A stretch of 64,000 nucleotides of DNA from Aquimarina sp. AU474 (GTDB taxonomy: Bacteria > Bacteroidota > Bacteroidia > Flavobacteriales > Flavobacteriaceae), in the NCBI RefSeq assembly GCF_900312815.1, contig NZ_OMPE01000004.1, positions 62,001-126,000 of the forward strand, given 5' to 3'. The position numbers and the translations under genes were made by a program. This document shows positions 24,797 through 33,751 of the stretch, one piece after another (the first letter of the stretch is position 1; the number at the start of each line of letters is the position of its first letter). The notes beneath the pieces were generated by a model, which saw only the letters and a list, made by a program, of their open reading frames with translations, made no database searches and was not told the DNA's origin.

Positions 24797-26068
24797 ATGC
24801 AACGCGACGAACAAATATTTGATTTAATTCAGGACGAAAAAGAACGTCAGATTAACGGATTAGAACTCATTGCATCCGAGAACTTTGTAAGTGAACAAGT
24901 AATGGAAGCAGCAGGTTCTGTATTAACTAATAAATATGCAGAGGGGTATCCCGGAAAGCGATATTATGGCGGATGTGCTGTTGTAGATATCGTAGAACAA
25001 ATAGCCATTGATCGCGCCAAAGAATTATTTGGAGCAGCATATGCTAATGTTCAGCCTCATTCTGGATCACAAGCTAATACAGCTGTATATCATGCATGTT
25101 TAAAACCAGGAGATAAAATATTAGGTTTTGATCTTTCTCATGGAGGACATTTAACTCATGGATCACCAGTTAATTTCTCTGGTAAATTATATAATCCAGT
25201 TTTTTATGGAGTAGAGAAGGAGACTGGTAAGTTAAACTATGATAAAATTCAGGAAGTAGCAACTCAAGAAAAGCCTCAGTTAATTATTGCTGGTGCTTCT
25301 GCTTATTCCCGAGAGATTGATTATAAAAGATTTAGAGAAATTGCGGATAGTGTTGGAGCAATTCTTATGGCAGATATAGCACACCCAGCAGGATTAATTG
25401 CTAAAGGTGTGATATCAGACCCTGTACCATATTGTCATGTGGTTACCACAACTACACATAAAACACTAAGAGGGCCTAGAGGTGGTTTGATCCTTATGGG
25501 CGAAGATTTTGAAAACCCTTTTGGAATAACATTAAAGAGTGGTAAGAAAAGAATGATGTCTTCTTTGTTTGATAGTGCAGTATTTCCTGGTAATCAAGGA
25601 GGGCCTTTAGAGCATATTATTGCAGCAAAGGCAATCGCATTTGGAGAAGCGCTAACAGACGAGTTTTTACATTATATTGTACAGGTTAAGAAAAATGCTG
25701 CAGTAATGGCTGAAGCTTTTGTTAATAAAGGATATGAAGTGATTTCTGGAGGTACGGATAATCATATGATGCTTATTGACCTACGTAACAAGAATGTTAC
25801 TGGTAAACAAGCTGAAGAGGCATTAGGAGTAGCAGAAATTACCGTAAATAAAAATATGGTTCCTTTTGATGACAAATCTCCTTTTGTAACTTCTGGTGTG
25901 CGTATAGGTGTATCGGCAGTAACTACTCGAGGATTAAAAGAAAATGATATGCTGGCTATCGTAGAGCTTATTGATAAGGTAATTATTAATATTGAAAACG
26001 AAGAAGCATTACATAATATAGCTGATGAAGTAAATGCAATGATGGCAGATAAACCTTTGTTTGTCTAA
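24797..26068 (+). CDS. glyA: Serine hydroxymethyltransferase
   Basis: A 423-residue PLP enzyme that converts serine and tetrahydrofolate to glycine and 5,10-methylene-THF, the main source of one-carbon units. It starts [18 protein letters not shown]. Marks are [19 protein letters not shown], the [16 protein letters not shown] segment, the THF-binding region and the PLP-lysine motif [16 protein letters not shown] (Lys near residue 222), followed by [18 protein letters not shown]. Length and motifs are normal. It is monocistronic, with a 19-bp-spaced promoter upstream and a strong terminator downstream. Confidence 0.97.
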   Translation: MQRDEQIFDLIQDEKERQINGLELIASENFVSEQVMEAAGSVLTNKYAEGYPGKRYYGGCAVVDIVEQIAIDRAKELFGAAYANVQPHSGSQANTAVYHACLKPGDKILGFDLSHGGHLTHGSPVNFSGKLYNPVFYGVEKETGKLNYDKIQEVATQEKPQLIIAGASAYSREIDYKRFREIADSVGAILMADIAHPAGLIAKGVISDPVPYCHVVTTTTHKTLRGPRGGLILMGEDFENPFGITLKSGKKRMMSSLFDSAVFPGNQGGPLEHIIAAKAIAFGEALTDEFLHYIVQVKKNAAVMAEAFVNKGYEVISGGTDNHMMLIDLRNKNVTGKQAEEALGVAEITVNKNMVPFDDKSPFVTSGVRIGVSAVTTRGLKENDMLAIVELIDKVIINIENEEALHNIADEVNAMMADKPLFV

Positions 26069-26091
26069 TTGTATTAAAATTATGAATTATA

Positions 26092-26124
26092 AAAAAATGC
26101 GTGTTTTTAAAACACGCATTTTTT
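26092..26124. terminator. Bidirectional terminator between glyA and the AhpD-like gene
   Basis: A 15-bp perfect stem (left arm 26092-26106, right arm 26110-26124, core ATGCGTGTT) with flanking A and T runs, so it reads as an intrinsic terminator on both strands. It lies 23 bp after glyA and 17 bp after the convergent AhpD-like gene. Confidence 0.9.
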
Positions 26125-26141
26125 ATGGTTTTTATTAAAAA

Positions 26142-26747
26142 TTATGAGTGCTCCCAGCTTTCGGCATCATCACTATTATTTGGAGAAAGCCCGATAATAT
26201 CTCCCTCCGTGTTTACACCAAGACCAACTACCGTTCGATTCACATAATTAAAATAACTAACGACTTGATTGATTTCTAGAATCTCACCATCGGTAAGTTT
26301 TTGTTTTCTAAGAAGATGAATATCCGATTCGACAATTGTGTGATGTGATAGTGTTAGTTTTTTTGCATATTCTATACCTGCTAGGTACTGAAACTTAAAA
26401 CACTTGGTCATATCATCTTCGATAATACAAGACAAGATTTCCTGAAACTTGATATCATCGTTTAATAATCTTTTTAATCCGGCAGAGTGATGATCTACAC
26501 AATAGCTACATTGATTAAGATGACTTACATAAACTCCTAAAGTCTCTAAATACCACTTAGGTAAGGTGTTATTAGAATTATGTAAAACATTTTTATATAA
26601 CCCCATATGACCAATTAGAGTATGCGGTCTTAAACTATGAATAGATAAAACATTATCTATAGTATCGTTAGAGCCTTTAACTCTATTGTATGTTTTTTTT
26701 AATTGCCCAGTCGCCTCGCTAAACGGTATTTCTTTAATCCAACTCAT
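26142..26747 (-). CDS. AhpD-like / carboxymuconolactone decarboxylase family protein (peroxidase-related)
   Basis: A 201-residue all-helical protein of the AhpD-like superfamily. The redox and proton-relay motif is HLNQCSYCVDHHSAGLKRLL (CxxC near residues 72-75, then His), the pattern of alkylhydroperoxidase-type members annotated as peroxidase-related enzymes. The start is taken at the ATG 26745-26747 (MSWIKEIPF). The longer frame begins at a GTG and would add a lysine-rich stretch overlapping lspA. Even so it overlaps the end of lspA by 14 bp and is likely coupled to it. The substrate is unknown; antioxidant function is inference. Confidence 0.8.
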   Translation of the reverse strand: MSWIKEIPFSEATGQLKKTYNRVKGSNDTIDNVLSIHSLRPHTLIGHMGLYKNVLHNSNNTLPKWYLETLGVYVSHLNQCSYCVDHHSAGLKRLLNDDIKFQEILSCIIEDDMTKCFKFQYLAGIEYAKKLTLSHHTIVESDIHLLRKQKLTDGEILEINQVVSYFNYVNRTVVGLGVNTEGDIIGLSPNNSDDAESWEHS

Positions 26748-27258
26748 GTTGTTTTTCTTTAAAAAAGGAATCTTTTTTGTTAAAAATAGCACTACTTAAC
26801 ACCAAAATAGATCCAAGCATAACAGATACATCTGCCATATTAAATATTTCGGTTTTAATAATACCAAGGTCTAAAATTAGAAAATCCGTTACCGAACCAT
26901 ACATAATACGATCAAATAGGTTGCCTATCCCACCACCAATAATAAATGCAAAACCAATGATGGTTTCTTTGGAGTAATTGGTTTTAATTAGGATTTGTCT
27001 TAACAAAAATAATAGTACAAGTATAGGTACTATCTGTAAGAAGATGATTTTGAGGACAGGGCTTAAATTTGAACCTAAACTATATGCTGCGCCTGTATTC
27101 TCGACCTTTGTTAATAGAAAATTGTCTTGAAAAACCTGTATTCGTTCATAAGGTTCTATGGTTTTTCGCACCACATTTTTAGAAATCTGATCGCAGCTAA
27201 CATTTAATAATACTAGTAATAGTATAAATGAGATTTTTATTTTTCGAGTAAATTTCAT
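26734..27258 (-). CDS. lspA: Lipoprotein signal peptidase (signal peptidase II)
   Basis: A 174-residue, four-helix inner-membrane aspartyl protease that removes signal peptides of diacylglyceryl-modified prolipoproteins. Conserved regions: DQISKNVV after TM1, VENTGAAYSLG, GGIGNLFDR with the first catalytic Asp (about residue 125) and FNMADVSVMLG with the second (about 150). The ATG at 27256-27258 is preferred over a TTG three codons upstream. Its clients are plentiful in this window, which encodes many lipobox proteins. It overlaps the AhpD-like gene by 14 bp. Confidence 0.93.
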   Translation of the reverse strand: MKFTRKIKISFILLLVLLNVSCDQISKNVVRKTIEPYERIQVFQDNFLLTKVENTGAAYSLGSNLSPVLKIIFLQIVPILVLLFLLRQILIKTNYSKETIIGFAFIIGGGIGNLFDRIMYGSVTDFLILDLGIIKTEIFNMADVSVMLGSILVLSSAIFNKKDSFFKEKQHELD

Positions 27259-27311
27259 TTTGATCAAAGAAGGATTTATTTTTTCAAAAGTAATAGTAAT
27301 AAGTAATTATT

Positions 27312-27842
27312 TTATTGTTTCCAGTAACTTTTATATTCCGAAATGGGATAGGCTGTCTCAAAACTTTCTTTGGTTATAGTTTTATTTTCATTAGAATCGT
27401 AGTCTAAACTTATTTTCCAATTTTCATCTTCGGGTTTTAACAACAAATGAAATTGACCATATGAAGTTTTCAATTGATTTTTGTCATTAGTGTACACTAC
27501 TTTGTAAATTCCTCTATCCGAAACCAGCGAATCAGAATATATTCTCTCGAATAGTCGAAAATCAATTGTGGCCGTTTTTCTATTAGGATCACTCCATCTT
27601 TTTTGATAGCCTTCTAGATATGTAGTTGCATTTTTGATTTCGCCTCCGTTTCCGGATATACGAATCATTTCCTTACTATGGATAGAAGCAAATAAATCAT
27701 AATCTAAAGTCTCGAATGCTTTAGAGAATTCTTTATAAATGTCAGCATTTATTTTATCATGTATAGAAGCTTTTTGGCCTACAATACCATTGATACAAAT
27801 TATTAAGAGAATAGATAGAGTACTGATTTTTTTAAGCCACAT
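27312..27842 (-). CDS. Secreted SnoaL/NTF2-like protein
   Basis: A 176-residue exported protein with signal peptide MWLKKISTLSILLIICINGIVGQ. A single NTF2-like (SnoaL/DUF4440 type) domain follows, with IYKEFSKAFETLDYDLFASIHSKEMIRI, then GGEIKNATTYLEGYQKRW and the closing strand FHLLLKPEDENWKISLDYDS. This fold usually binds small hydrophobic ligands or acts as an isomerase or hydrolase; no catalytic residues can be assigned. The longer frame begins at a TTG inside the GNAT gene, so the ATG at 27840-27842 is chosen. It starts 29 bp after the GNAT gene and is probably co-transcribed with it. Confidence 0.7.
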   Translation of the reverse strand: MWLKKISTLSILLIICINGIVGQKASIHDKINADIYKEFSKAFETLDYDLFASIHSKEMIRISGNGGEIKNATTYLEGYQKRWSDPNRKTATIDFRLFERIYSDSLVSDRGIYKVVYTNDKNQLKTSYGQFHLLLKPEDENWKISLDYDSNENKTITKESFETAYPISEYKSYWKQ

Positions 27843-27871
27843 GATTATAAATAGTATTAAAACAATTAATG

Positions 27872-28405
27872 TTATTTTGATATTTGATAGAGCACGCAAT
27901 CCTTTAATCTGAGATCATCAGTTAGTTTGGGGTGTTCAAAAGTTTTTATCCTTTGCATTCCGATTTTTTTCATGATCAACTCAGATTTTATATTTATCTC
28001 AGGAGCTACAGAGTAAATTTCATCTAACCCCACTTGATTAAATCCATAATCTAAACATGCTTTTGCACCTTCGGTAGCAAAACCCTGATTCCAGATACTT
28101 TTTTTAAGCCGCCACCCTATATCTACAAACGGCCCTAAATCATTAAGATAAGTTTGCTCACATAGGCCAATAAACCCTATAAACTCCTTATTTTCTATAA
28201 TATCAACGGCAAAATAACAAAATCCTTTTTCATCTAGCATACTACGCATGCGTTGCATAAAGTTTTGAGTATCTTTTTTAGAAGGTTTAAAAGGGAAAAA
28301 TTCCATAACATCATCATCTTCATTTATTTCTGATAGAATATTGATATCAGTATCCGTCCAATTACGAAACCCCAATCTTGAAGATTGAAATAAGTATGCG
28401 CCCAT
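27872..28405 (-). CDS. GNAT-family N-acetyltransferase (RimJ/RimL-like)
   Basis: A 177-residue acetyltransferase starting MGAYLFQSSRLGFRNW, the usual RimJ/RimL-type opening. The acetyl-CoA binding region reads IGWRLKKSIWNQGFATEGAKACLDYGF (about residues 102-128), with the Q/R-x-x-G-x-A/G pyrophosphate loop as QGFATEG. The C-terminal strand has SVAPEINIKSELIMKKIGM. The target could be a ribosomal protein, another protein N-terminus or a small molecule. An in-frame ATG at 28432 would add nine residues; the inner start gives the family-typical N-terminus. It is divergent from the Crp-family regulator gene 75 bp away. Confidence 0.82.
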   Translation of the reverse strand: MGAYLFQSSRLGFRNWTDTDINILSEINEDDDVMEFFPFKPSKKDTQNFMQRMRSMLDEKGFCYFAVDIIENKEFIGFIGLCEQTYLNDLGPFVDIGWRLKKSIWNQGFATEGAKACLDYGFNQVGLDEIYSVAPEINIKSELIMKKIGMQRIKTFEHPKLTDDLRLKDCVLYQISK

Positions 28406-28480
28406 TATTATTTTTATATCTAAAATAGGCATTAAAATCTATTTTTCTTTTAAAAATGTTTTCTTTGTAAGTATAAAGAA

Positions 28481-29065
28481 GTGGACATATTGATTACACA
28501 TCCGTTACATAAGCATTTATCAAAAGAAATTGATTTAAGTAAAGAAGAATTTGATATTATTTTAGAATACTTTACTCCTTTAAGTTTCAAAAAAAAATCT
28601 TTAGTAATAACTTCGAATCAATATGTTTCAGATCAATATTTTGTACTCAAAGGTTGTTTACGAACATATCTTTTAGATACTAGTGCCAAGGAGCATACGT
28701 TACAATTTGCTATAGAAAACTGGTGGTCTAGTGATTATATTTCATATTATACGGGTGTAAAATCTATTCTTAATGTTGAATGTATAGAGGATACAGATCT
28801 CTTAAAGGTTAAAAAAGAAGATTTAGAACAATTACTTCTAAGGATACCTAAATTGGAACATTTTTTTAGAAAACAGTTAGAAAGTGCTTTTGTTTCTTTT
28901 CAGAAAAGAATACTTTCTAATTTGAATAATACTGCCGAAGAACGGTATACTACATTTTTGACTCGTTATCCTAATATCGAACAAAGAGTGAAAAATTATC
29001 AAATCGCTTCTTATCTTGGCATAACTCCAGAGAGTCTTAGTCGAATCCGAAAACAAGTAAAATGA
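28481..29065 (+). CDS. Crp/Fnr-family transcriptional regulator
   Basis: A 194-residue regulator starting at GTG 28481. The cyclic-nucleotide-binding-like beta-barrel covers residues 20-115 (FVLKGCLRTYLLDTSAKEHTL and following). The C-terminal helix-turn-helix has IASYLGITPESLSRIRKQVK as its recognition part, ending exactly at the C-terminus. This short subtype with ITPESLSRIRK is very common in Bacteroidota and typically lacks the residues for cAMP binding. Its gene is divergent from the GNAT gene, which is an obvious candidate target. No clear palindromic site was found in the 75-bp intergenic region. Confidence 0.87.
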   Translation: MDILITHPLHKHLSKEIDLSKEEFDIILEYFTPLSFKKKSLVITSNQYVSDQYFVLKGCLRTYLLDTSAKEHTLQFAIENWWSSDYISYYTGVKSILNVECIEDTDLLKVKKEDLEQLLLRIPKLEHFFRKQLESAFVSFQKRILSNLNNTAEERYTTFLTRYPNIEQRVKNYQIASYLGITPESLSRIRKQVK

Positions 29066-29190
29066 TAATTTTTATTCAAACTTATCATTTAAATAAACAT
29101 TTTAAGAGGGGTATCCAAAATACTAATCGTAATGGAATATCATTTTTCCTAGAACTTGAAACTTATATTTTACTTAAATCCTAGAGAATA

Positions 29191-30768
29191 TTAATTTCCT
29201 TGATCAAAAACAATGCTTTCATATGCACCAATATCCGGAGCTGTTGTGCTACGGGTAACACCTAAAATATCCGCACCAAAAGTTGGAGTAGATGCTTGAC
29301 CATTTGCTGCAGAGTTATCTCCGATATTTAACATGTTTTCGAAAGGATCTTTAAAATCAGGATCTTCATTTAGAATAATATCTTCATATAAACTCGTATT
29401 AGAGAAATCATACAAAGGATCGTCAGTAAATTGATTATTAAAATCGTTAAATCTTATAAGGCAATTCTTGAAGTTGTAATTAAATGCCGTTCCGTCTATC
29501 TTGCTTAATATAAGCTCGAGATCTTGATTACTATATATGATGCAATCCGTAAAATTAGCGGCCAATAAATCAGCAACTACAACCTCACTTTCACTAATTT
29601 GTATATTATTATCAATAAGCACTGTCGGTAATTGTCTAAAACCTGATCCAATACTAGAGTAATTTGTAAAAGTGCAATGATTAAAATTGTATGTTCCTCC
29701 AAGAGAACAATTAAGCGATACCTGCCCCGCATTATTGATTACAAGATTTTCTCCTAAAATATTACCCGTACGAGCAAGTAAACCTACGTTGGCACTATTA
29801 TAAATTTGAGTATTCCTTATGGTTAGAGTAGGGATAGAACCACCATCATTAGAATCCATTAAAATACCGGCAGTTGCATTTTTTATAGTAGCATGATTGA
29901 TAGTATGACCGGTACTACCAGCGGTAAGCCAAATAGTTCCCCATTGTCCTGGAATATCACTAAACTCTGGTTCTAGGCGATCACCTTCAAAAATCACTTC
30001 ATTTTCCATGAGTTCTGGGTCAGTACTTAATTCTCCATTTACTTCAAGAGTACCATTATTAGCTACAATAATTCCTGAATCGGCATGAAAATGTATCCTG
30101 GCACCAGGATCTATAACTAATGTTTTTCCGCCTGGTACAGCAGCATATCCATAAATAACATATGGTTTTTCGTTAGTGAAATTAAGTTGATTATCTTCTA
30201 AAAAAAAGCCTTCTATTCGTATCTCATTATTTTCATCATCCAAGCCTAATAATAAGGTTTCAACATCTCCAGTCATTGCATCGCGTGAGGGAAATAGGAA
30301 AACAGCATCTTTTACCAAAGTTACCAAATCCACATCTTGCTGACTTCCGTTGGGATCAAAAAGGATTCGATCTGTATATATAAACTCTAAATCGTTGGTT
30401 TGATCTGTGATATCCGTAGTAGTTTCTACAAAAACAAAGATACTATCCTTTGCCAGTACTTGTATGTTCTCGAAAGATTTGCCTGGTATACCATCTACAT
30501 TTAGTCTGTAGTTAGAGCTTTCTCCACGTTCTAATGCAATAGAGGGAATCGTAAAATCATCGTTGGTACGATTATAGACTTTAAAACTATAGGTACTAGA
30601 ACCAATATTGGTAAAAACTGTATCCAAAAATAAAGTATCGATAGAGAATTGTAAATTCCCTGTACTAGGACCTGATTCAAAATCATTACGACAGGAGCTC
30701 CAGAGAACTATTACTACAAGTAAAAAAAGAGTAGATAAAAAGCGCATTATATTTCGGTTTTTAAACAT
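29191..30768 (-). CDS. Large surface lipoprotein with right-handed beta-helix region
   Basis: A 525-residue predicted lipoprotein. A signal peptide ends LWSSC with the lipid-accepting Cys near residue 26; a second ATG at residue 8 (30747) is an equally good start. The N-terminal part (30-140) looks like an immunoglobulin-like domain (TVFTNIGSSTYSFKVYNRTNDDFTI). The middle, from about residue 215, is made of short repeated strands with Asn ladders (ARIHFHADSGIIVANNGTLEV, then INHATIKNATAGILMDSNDGG), typical of a parallel beta-helix. The end DIGAYE is the motif seen at the C-terminus of choice-of-anchor-Q/pectate-lyase-like proteins. No catalytic residues identified. Probably displayed on the cell surface. 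Confidence 0.75.
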   Translation of the reverse strand: MFKNRNIMRFLSTLFLLVVIVLWSSCRNDFESGPSTGNLQFSIDTLFLDTVFTNIGSSTYSFKVYNRTNDDFTIPSIALERGESSNYRLNVDGIPGKSFENIQVLAKDSIFVFVETTTDITDQTNDLEFIYTDRILFDPNGSQQDVDLVTLVKDAVFLFPSRDAMTGDVETLLLGLDDENNEIRIEGFFLEDNQLNFTNEKPYVIYGYAAVPGGKTLVIDPGARIHFHADSGIIVANNGTLEVNGELSTDPELMENEVIFEGDRLEPEFSDIPGQWGTIWLTAGSTGHTINHATIKNATAGILMDSNDGGSIPTLTIRNTQIYNSANVGLLARTGNILGENLVINNAGQVSLNCSLGGTYNFNHCTFTNYSSIGSGFRQLPTVLIDNNIQISESEVVVADLLAANFTDCIIYSNQDLELILSKIDGTAFNYNFKNCLIRFNDFNNQFTDDPLYDFSNTSLYEDIILNEDPDFKDPFENMLNIGDNSAANGQASTPTFGADILGVTRSTTAPDIGAYESIVFDQGN

Positions 30769-30893
30769 TCTAAACGGTTATATAATCAAAAGAATGTATT
30801 AGAAAATCTAGTGATATCTAATTTGAGTTAAATGTATAACTTTTTATGTAGTCGTAATATTGCTTTTTAATAAAAATTTGAGAAGAACAGTGC

Positions 30894-30924
30894 TTCGGTA
30901 AGAAGTAAAACATTTGTACATTTG
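30894..30924 (+). promoter_or_regulatory. Bacteroidota-type promoter for lpdA
   Basis: A -33 element TTCG (30894-30897, one mismatch to TTTG), a 19-bp spacer and a perfect -7 TACATTTG (30917-30924). It predicts a transcript start near 30930, about 30 bases ahead of the lpdA ATG. Confidence 0.55.
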
Positions 30925-30960
30925 CTTTTCATAATTAATACCACAACATAATAATCTATT

Positions 30961-32367
30961 ATGAGTATATATGATGTAGCCGTTATTGGCTCTGGACCTG
31001 GTGGATATGTAGCCGCAATTAGATGCGCTCAACTAGGTATGAAAACCGCAATAATCGAAAAATATTCAACTCTTGGAGGGACATGCCTTAATGTTGGATG
31101 TATACCAAGTAAAGCTTTATTGGATTCTTCTCATCACTATGAACATGCTGTAAAACATTTTGCTGATCATGGGATTGATATTCCGGGGGATGTAAAAATT
31201 AATATAGAGAAAATGATTGCTCGTAAACAAGCAGTTGTAGATCAAACTACTGGTGGAGTTGAGTTTTTAATGAAAAAAAATAACATTGATGTGTTTGAAG
31301 GAATGGGATCTTTTAAAGATGTAACTCACATTAATGTTACTAAGACAGATGGCTCTGTAGAGACCGTAGAAGCAAAACATACGATCATTGCAACTGGATC
31401 TAAGCCTTCTACACTTCCATTTATTAAATTAGACAAGAAGAGAATAATCACTTCTACAGAAGCTTTGAAGCTTAAAGAAATACCGAAGCATCTTGTAGTT
31501 ATTGGTGGTGGAGTGATTGGGTTAGAATTAGGTCAGGTATATCGTCGTTTAGGAGCAGAGGTTTCGGTGATCGAATATATGGATAGAATTATCCCTGGGA
31601 TGGATAAAGGGTTATCAAGAGAGTTGCAAAAAGCAATGAAGAAACAAGGTGTAAAGTTTTACACTTCTCATAAAGTTACTGAAGTAAAAACTACCACAAA
31701 ACAGGTGACAATTACGGCGGATGATAAAAAGGGAAATCCAGTTGAGTTTAAAGGAGATTATTGCTTAGTATCTGTAGGCCGTAGACCATATACTGATGGA
31801 TTAAATGCTGAAGCTGCTGGAGTAAAAATTAATGATAGAGCTCAGGTTGAAGTAAATGATCATTTACAGACTAATGTGGCAAATATATATGCTATTGGAG
31901 ATGTAATAAAAGGGGCAATGTTGGCGCATAAAGCCGAAGAAGAAGGTGTTTTTGTTGCAGAAACATTAGCTGGACAAAAGCCGCATATTGATTATAATTT
32001 GATTCCTGGAGTAGTGTACACGTGGCCAGAGGTTGCCGCTGTTGGTAAGACCGAAGAAGAATTAAAAGAAGCAGGAGTTAAGTATAAATCAGGACAATTT
32101 CCGTTTAGAGCTTTGGGTAGAGCCAGAGCAAGTGCGGATTTAGATGGTTTTGTGAAAATTCTGGCCGATGAAAGTACGGATGAGGTATTAGGTGTTCATA
32201 TGGTAGGGGCACGTTGTGCAGATTTAATTGCCGAAGCAGTAACAGCTATGGAGTTTAGAGCTTCTGCCGAGGATATTTCACGTATGTCACATGCGCATCC
32301 AACTTTTACTGAAGCCATAAAGGAGGCTGCATTGGCAGCAACAGATAATAGACCTTTACACGTATAA
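30961..32367 (+). CDS. lpdA: Dihydrolipoyl dehydrogenase
   Basis: A 468-residue FAD-dependent disulfide oxidoreductase, the E3 subunit of 2-oxoacid dehydrogenase complexes and the glycine cleavage system. Marks: the FAD Rossmann motif VIGSGPGGYVAAI (residues 8-20), the redox disulfide in GGTCLNVGCIPSKALL (Cys near 42 and 47), and the NAD motif VVIGGGVIGLELGQVY (about 181). NIYAIGDVIKGAMLAHKAEEEG and the C-terminal catalytic HAHPTFTEAIKEA (His-Glu dyad) are also present. Encoded alone, not beside E1/E2 genes, so it is probably shared between complexes. A 25-bp inverted repeat terminates it. Confidence 0.96.
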   Translation: MSIYDVAVIGSGPGGYVAAIRCAQLGMKTAIIEKYSTLGGTCLNVGCIPSKALLDSSHHYEHAVKHFADHGIDIPGDVKINIEKMIARKQAVVDQTTGGVEFLMKKNNIDVFEGMGSFKDVTHINVTKTDGSVETVEAKHTIIATGSKPSTLPFIKLDKKRIITSTEALKLKEIPKHLVVIGGGVIGLELGQVYRRLGAEVSVIEYMDRIIPGMDKGLSRELQKAMKKQGVKFYTSHKVTEVKTTTKQVTITADDKKGNPVEFKGDYCLVSVGRRPYTDGLNAEAAGVKINDRAQVEVNDHLQTNVANIYAIGDVIKGAMLAHKAEEEGVFVAETLAGQKPHIDYNLIPGVVYTWPEVAAVGKTEEELKEAGVKYKSGQFPFRALGRARASADLDGFVKILADESTDEVLGVHMVGARCADLIAEAVTAMEFRASAEDISRMSHAHPTFTEAIKEAALAATDNRPLHV

Positions 32368-32375
32368 GATTAGAT

Positions 32376-32432
32376 AAATATTAGATATAAAAAATGCGAG
32401 TTATATACTCGCATTTTTTATATCTAATATTT
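32376..32432. terminator. 25-bp perfect inverted repeat, bidirectional terminator
   Basis: The left arm 32376-32400 and right arm 32408-32432 are perfect reverse complements over 25 bp around a 7-base loop (core AAAATGCGAG). The hairpin starts 8 bp after lpdA, and its last base is also the final base of the convergent CHRD lipoprotein's stop codon, so it fills practically the whole junction. A and T runs inside the stem let it terminate in both directions. Confidence 0.9.
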
Positions 32433-32896
32433 TATTTGGCATTGCTCCCTATATTACCCGCCGCTATGATAATAGATTCATTATCATTATTGAGAATTTT
32501 GATATGACCGTCAAACTGAATTAACTCTTCATAAGTAATCGGTGTTGCAGGAGTGTTAGGGTCTTGATAGTCTAGATTAGAAATAATATGTGCTCCCGTA
32601 CCAAACTCTCCATTTATTGCACCAACTGAAATAGCGATGTCGCCATCTTCTGTGATTGAATTATTATAAATATTAGCGGTGTAAGATTTTTCAGATTCAG
32701 TACCACTAAGTGTTAGAGAAACAATAATTTGCCCGCTACTGAATTTTTCAAATGTTGCTGTGCCATTAATCCCTGAATTGTTTAACTCTTTTATAATAAA
32801 TTCTTGAGACGTTACAAGTTCATCATTGTCATCATCATTATTACAAGATGAACAAAAGAAAGAAGTAGTAAGTAAAAGTAAAATTAAATTTTTCAT
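32432..32896 (-). CDS. CHRD-domain lipoprotein
   Basis: A 154-residue lipoprotein with signal MKNLILLLLTTSFFCSSC, lipobox Cys near residue 18 and an Asp/Asn-rich linker (NNDDDND). It then has a single CHRD-like beta domain with NGTATFEKFSSGQIIVSLTLSG, then GTGAHIISNLDY and a closing segment near FDGHIKI. CHRD domains, first described in chordin, occur in many bacterial exported proteins without a known activity. The stop codon overlaps the hairpin shared with lpdA. Confidence 0.75.
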   Translation of the reverse strand: MKNLILLLLTTSFFCSSCNNDDDNDELVTSQEFIIKELNNSGINGTATFEKFSSGQIIVSLTLSGTESEKSYTANIYNNSITEDGDIAISVGAINGEFGTGAHIISNLDYQDPNTPATPITYEELIQFDGHIKILNNDNESIIIAAGNIGSNAK

Positions 32897-33040
32897 GTAA
32901 ATAGGTTTTTAAGATTTTCCTAAGGACTCTGGTCACCATGGTATGTTACATAAAAAACAACTGGTTTTTCTAAATCTATTATTTTCTATTTAATTAGGAT
33001 AAAATAAATGAAGATGTTGAAAAAAATAAATGTTTAAGAA

Positions 33041-33751
33041 TTATATATTTTCTAATCTAGCTAAAACTTCAGTTTTATAATTCCTGCTAATAGGTATAGA
33101 TTTATTATTAAGTATCAATTCTTCATTCGAAAAAGAATCTATTTTCTGTATCGCAATAATGAATGAACGGTGGGTTCGCATAAATTTTTGAATAGGTAAC
33201 TTAGCTTCAATATTACTTATAGTTTCTCTGGTTATAATAGTCTCATTAATACAATAGATTTTTATATAATCACTATGACTTTCGATATATACAATTTCAG
33301 AGAAATCTATTTTTTTCATTCTTCTATCAGAGCGTACAAAAATAAAATCGCTAGGCTCTGTTTTTTCAGTTTTTACCGTCGAAGTTTTATGATGCGTTTC
33401 GAAATAATTATTAATCGCTTTAAGAAGTCTTTCAAACGAAACAGGTTTTAATAAATAATCTACGGCGTGCAGATCAAAACCATCAATAGCATATTCTCTA
33501 TAAGCAGTGGTGAAAATGATTTTAATATCTTTATTGATAGATTTAGCAAACGAAATACCCGAGATTTCGGGCATATTAATGTCTAAAAAGATAAGATTTA
33601 CTTTTTGCGAATTGATACAGTTAAAAGCTTCTAACGCATTACCGCATTCGCCAACAACTTCGATGCGATCAATCTTTGCTAAATGATCTGCGATAATTTC
33701 TCTCGCAGTAGGTTCATCATCTACTATGATACATGATATTTTAGAACTCAT
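33041..33751 (-). CDS. LytTR-family response regulator
   Basis: A 236-residue regulator. The receiver domain (residues 5-118) has VDDEPTAREII, the phospho-acceptor Asp in LIFLDINMPEISG (about 57), Thr in IIFTTAYREYAIDG and Lys in YLLKPVSFERLL. A LytTR DNA-binding domain (about 138-235) contains FMRTHRSFIIAIQKIDS and KSIPISRNYKTEV. The kinase gene upstream overlaps its start by 11 bp, so the pair is translated together. LytTR domains bind spaced direct repeats. A plausible target is the divergent hydrolase gene, but that is inference. It is a useful internal reference for the LytTR pseudogene at 49.8-50.2 kb. Confidence 0.92.
   Translation of the reverse strand: MSSKISCIIVDDEPTAREIIADHLAKIDRIEVVGECGNALEAFNCINSQKVNLIFLDINMPEISGISFAKSINKDIKIIFTTAYREYAIDGFDLHAVDYLLKPVSFERLLKAINNYFETHHKTSTVKTEKTEPSDFIFVRSDRRMKKIDFSEIVYIESHSDYIKIYCINETIITRETISNIEAKLPIQKFMRTHRSFIIAIQKIDSFSNEELILNNKSIPISRNYKTEVLARLENI

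Noticed and set aside
26734..27258. A lipobox-like NVSC in the first helix of LspA suggesting a self-processed lipoprotein
   Set aside because: The Cys precedes the conserved DQISK motif of all LspA proteins; position -3 is Asn, unlike a lipobox, so this is the normal family sequence.
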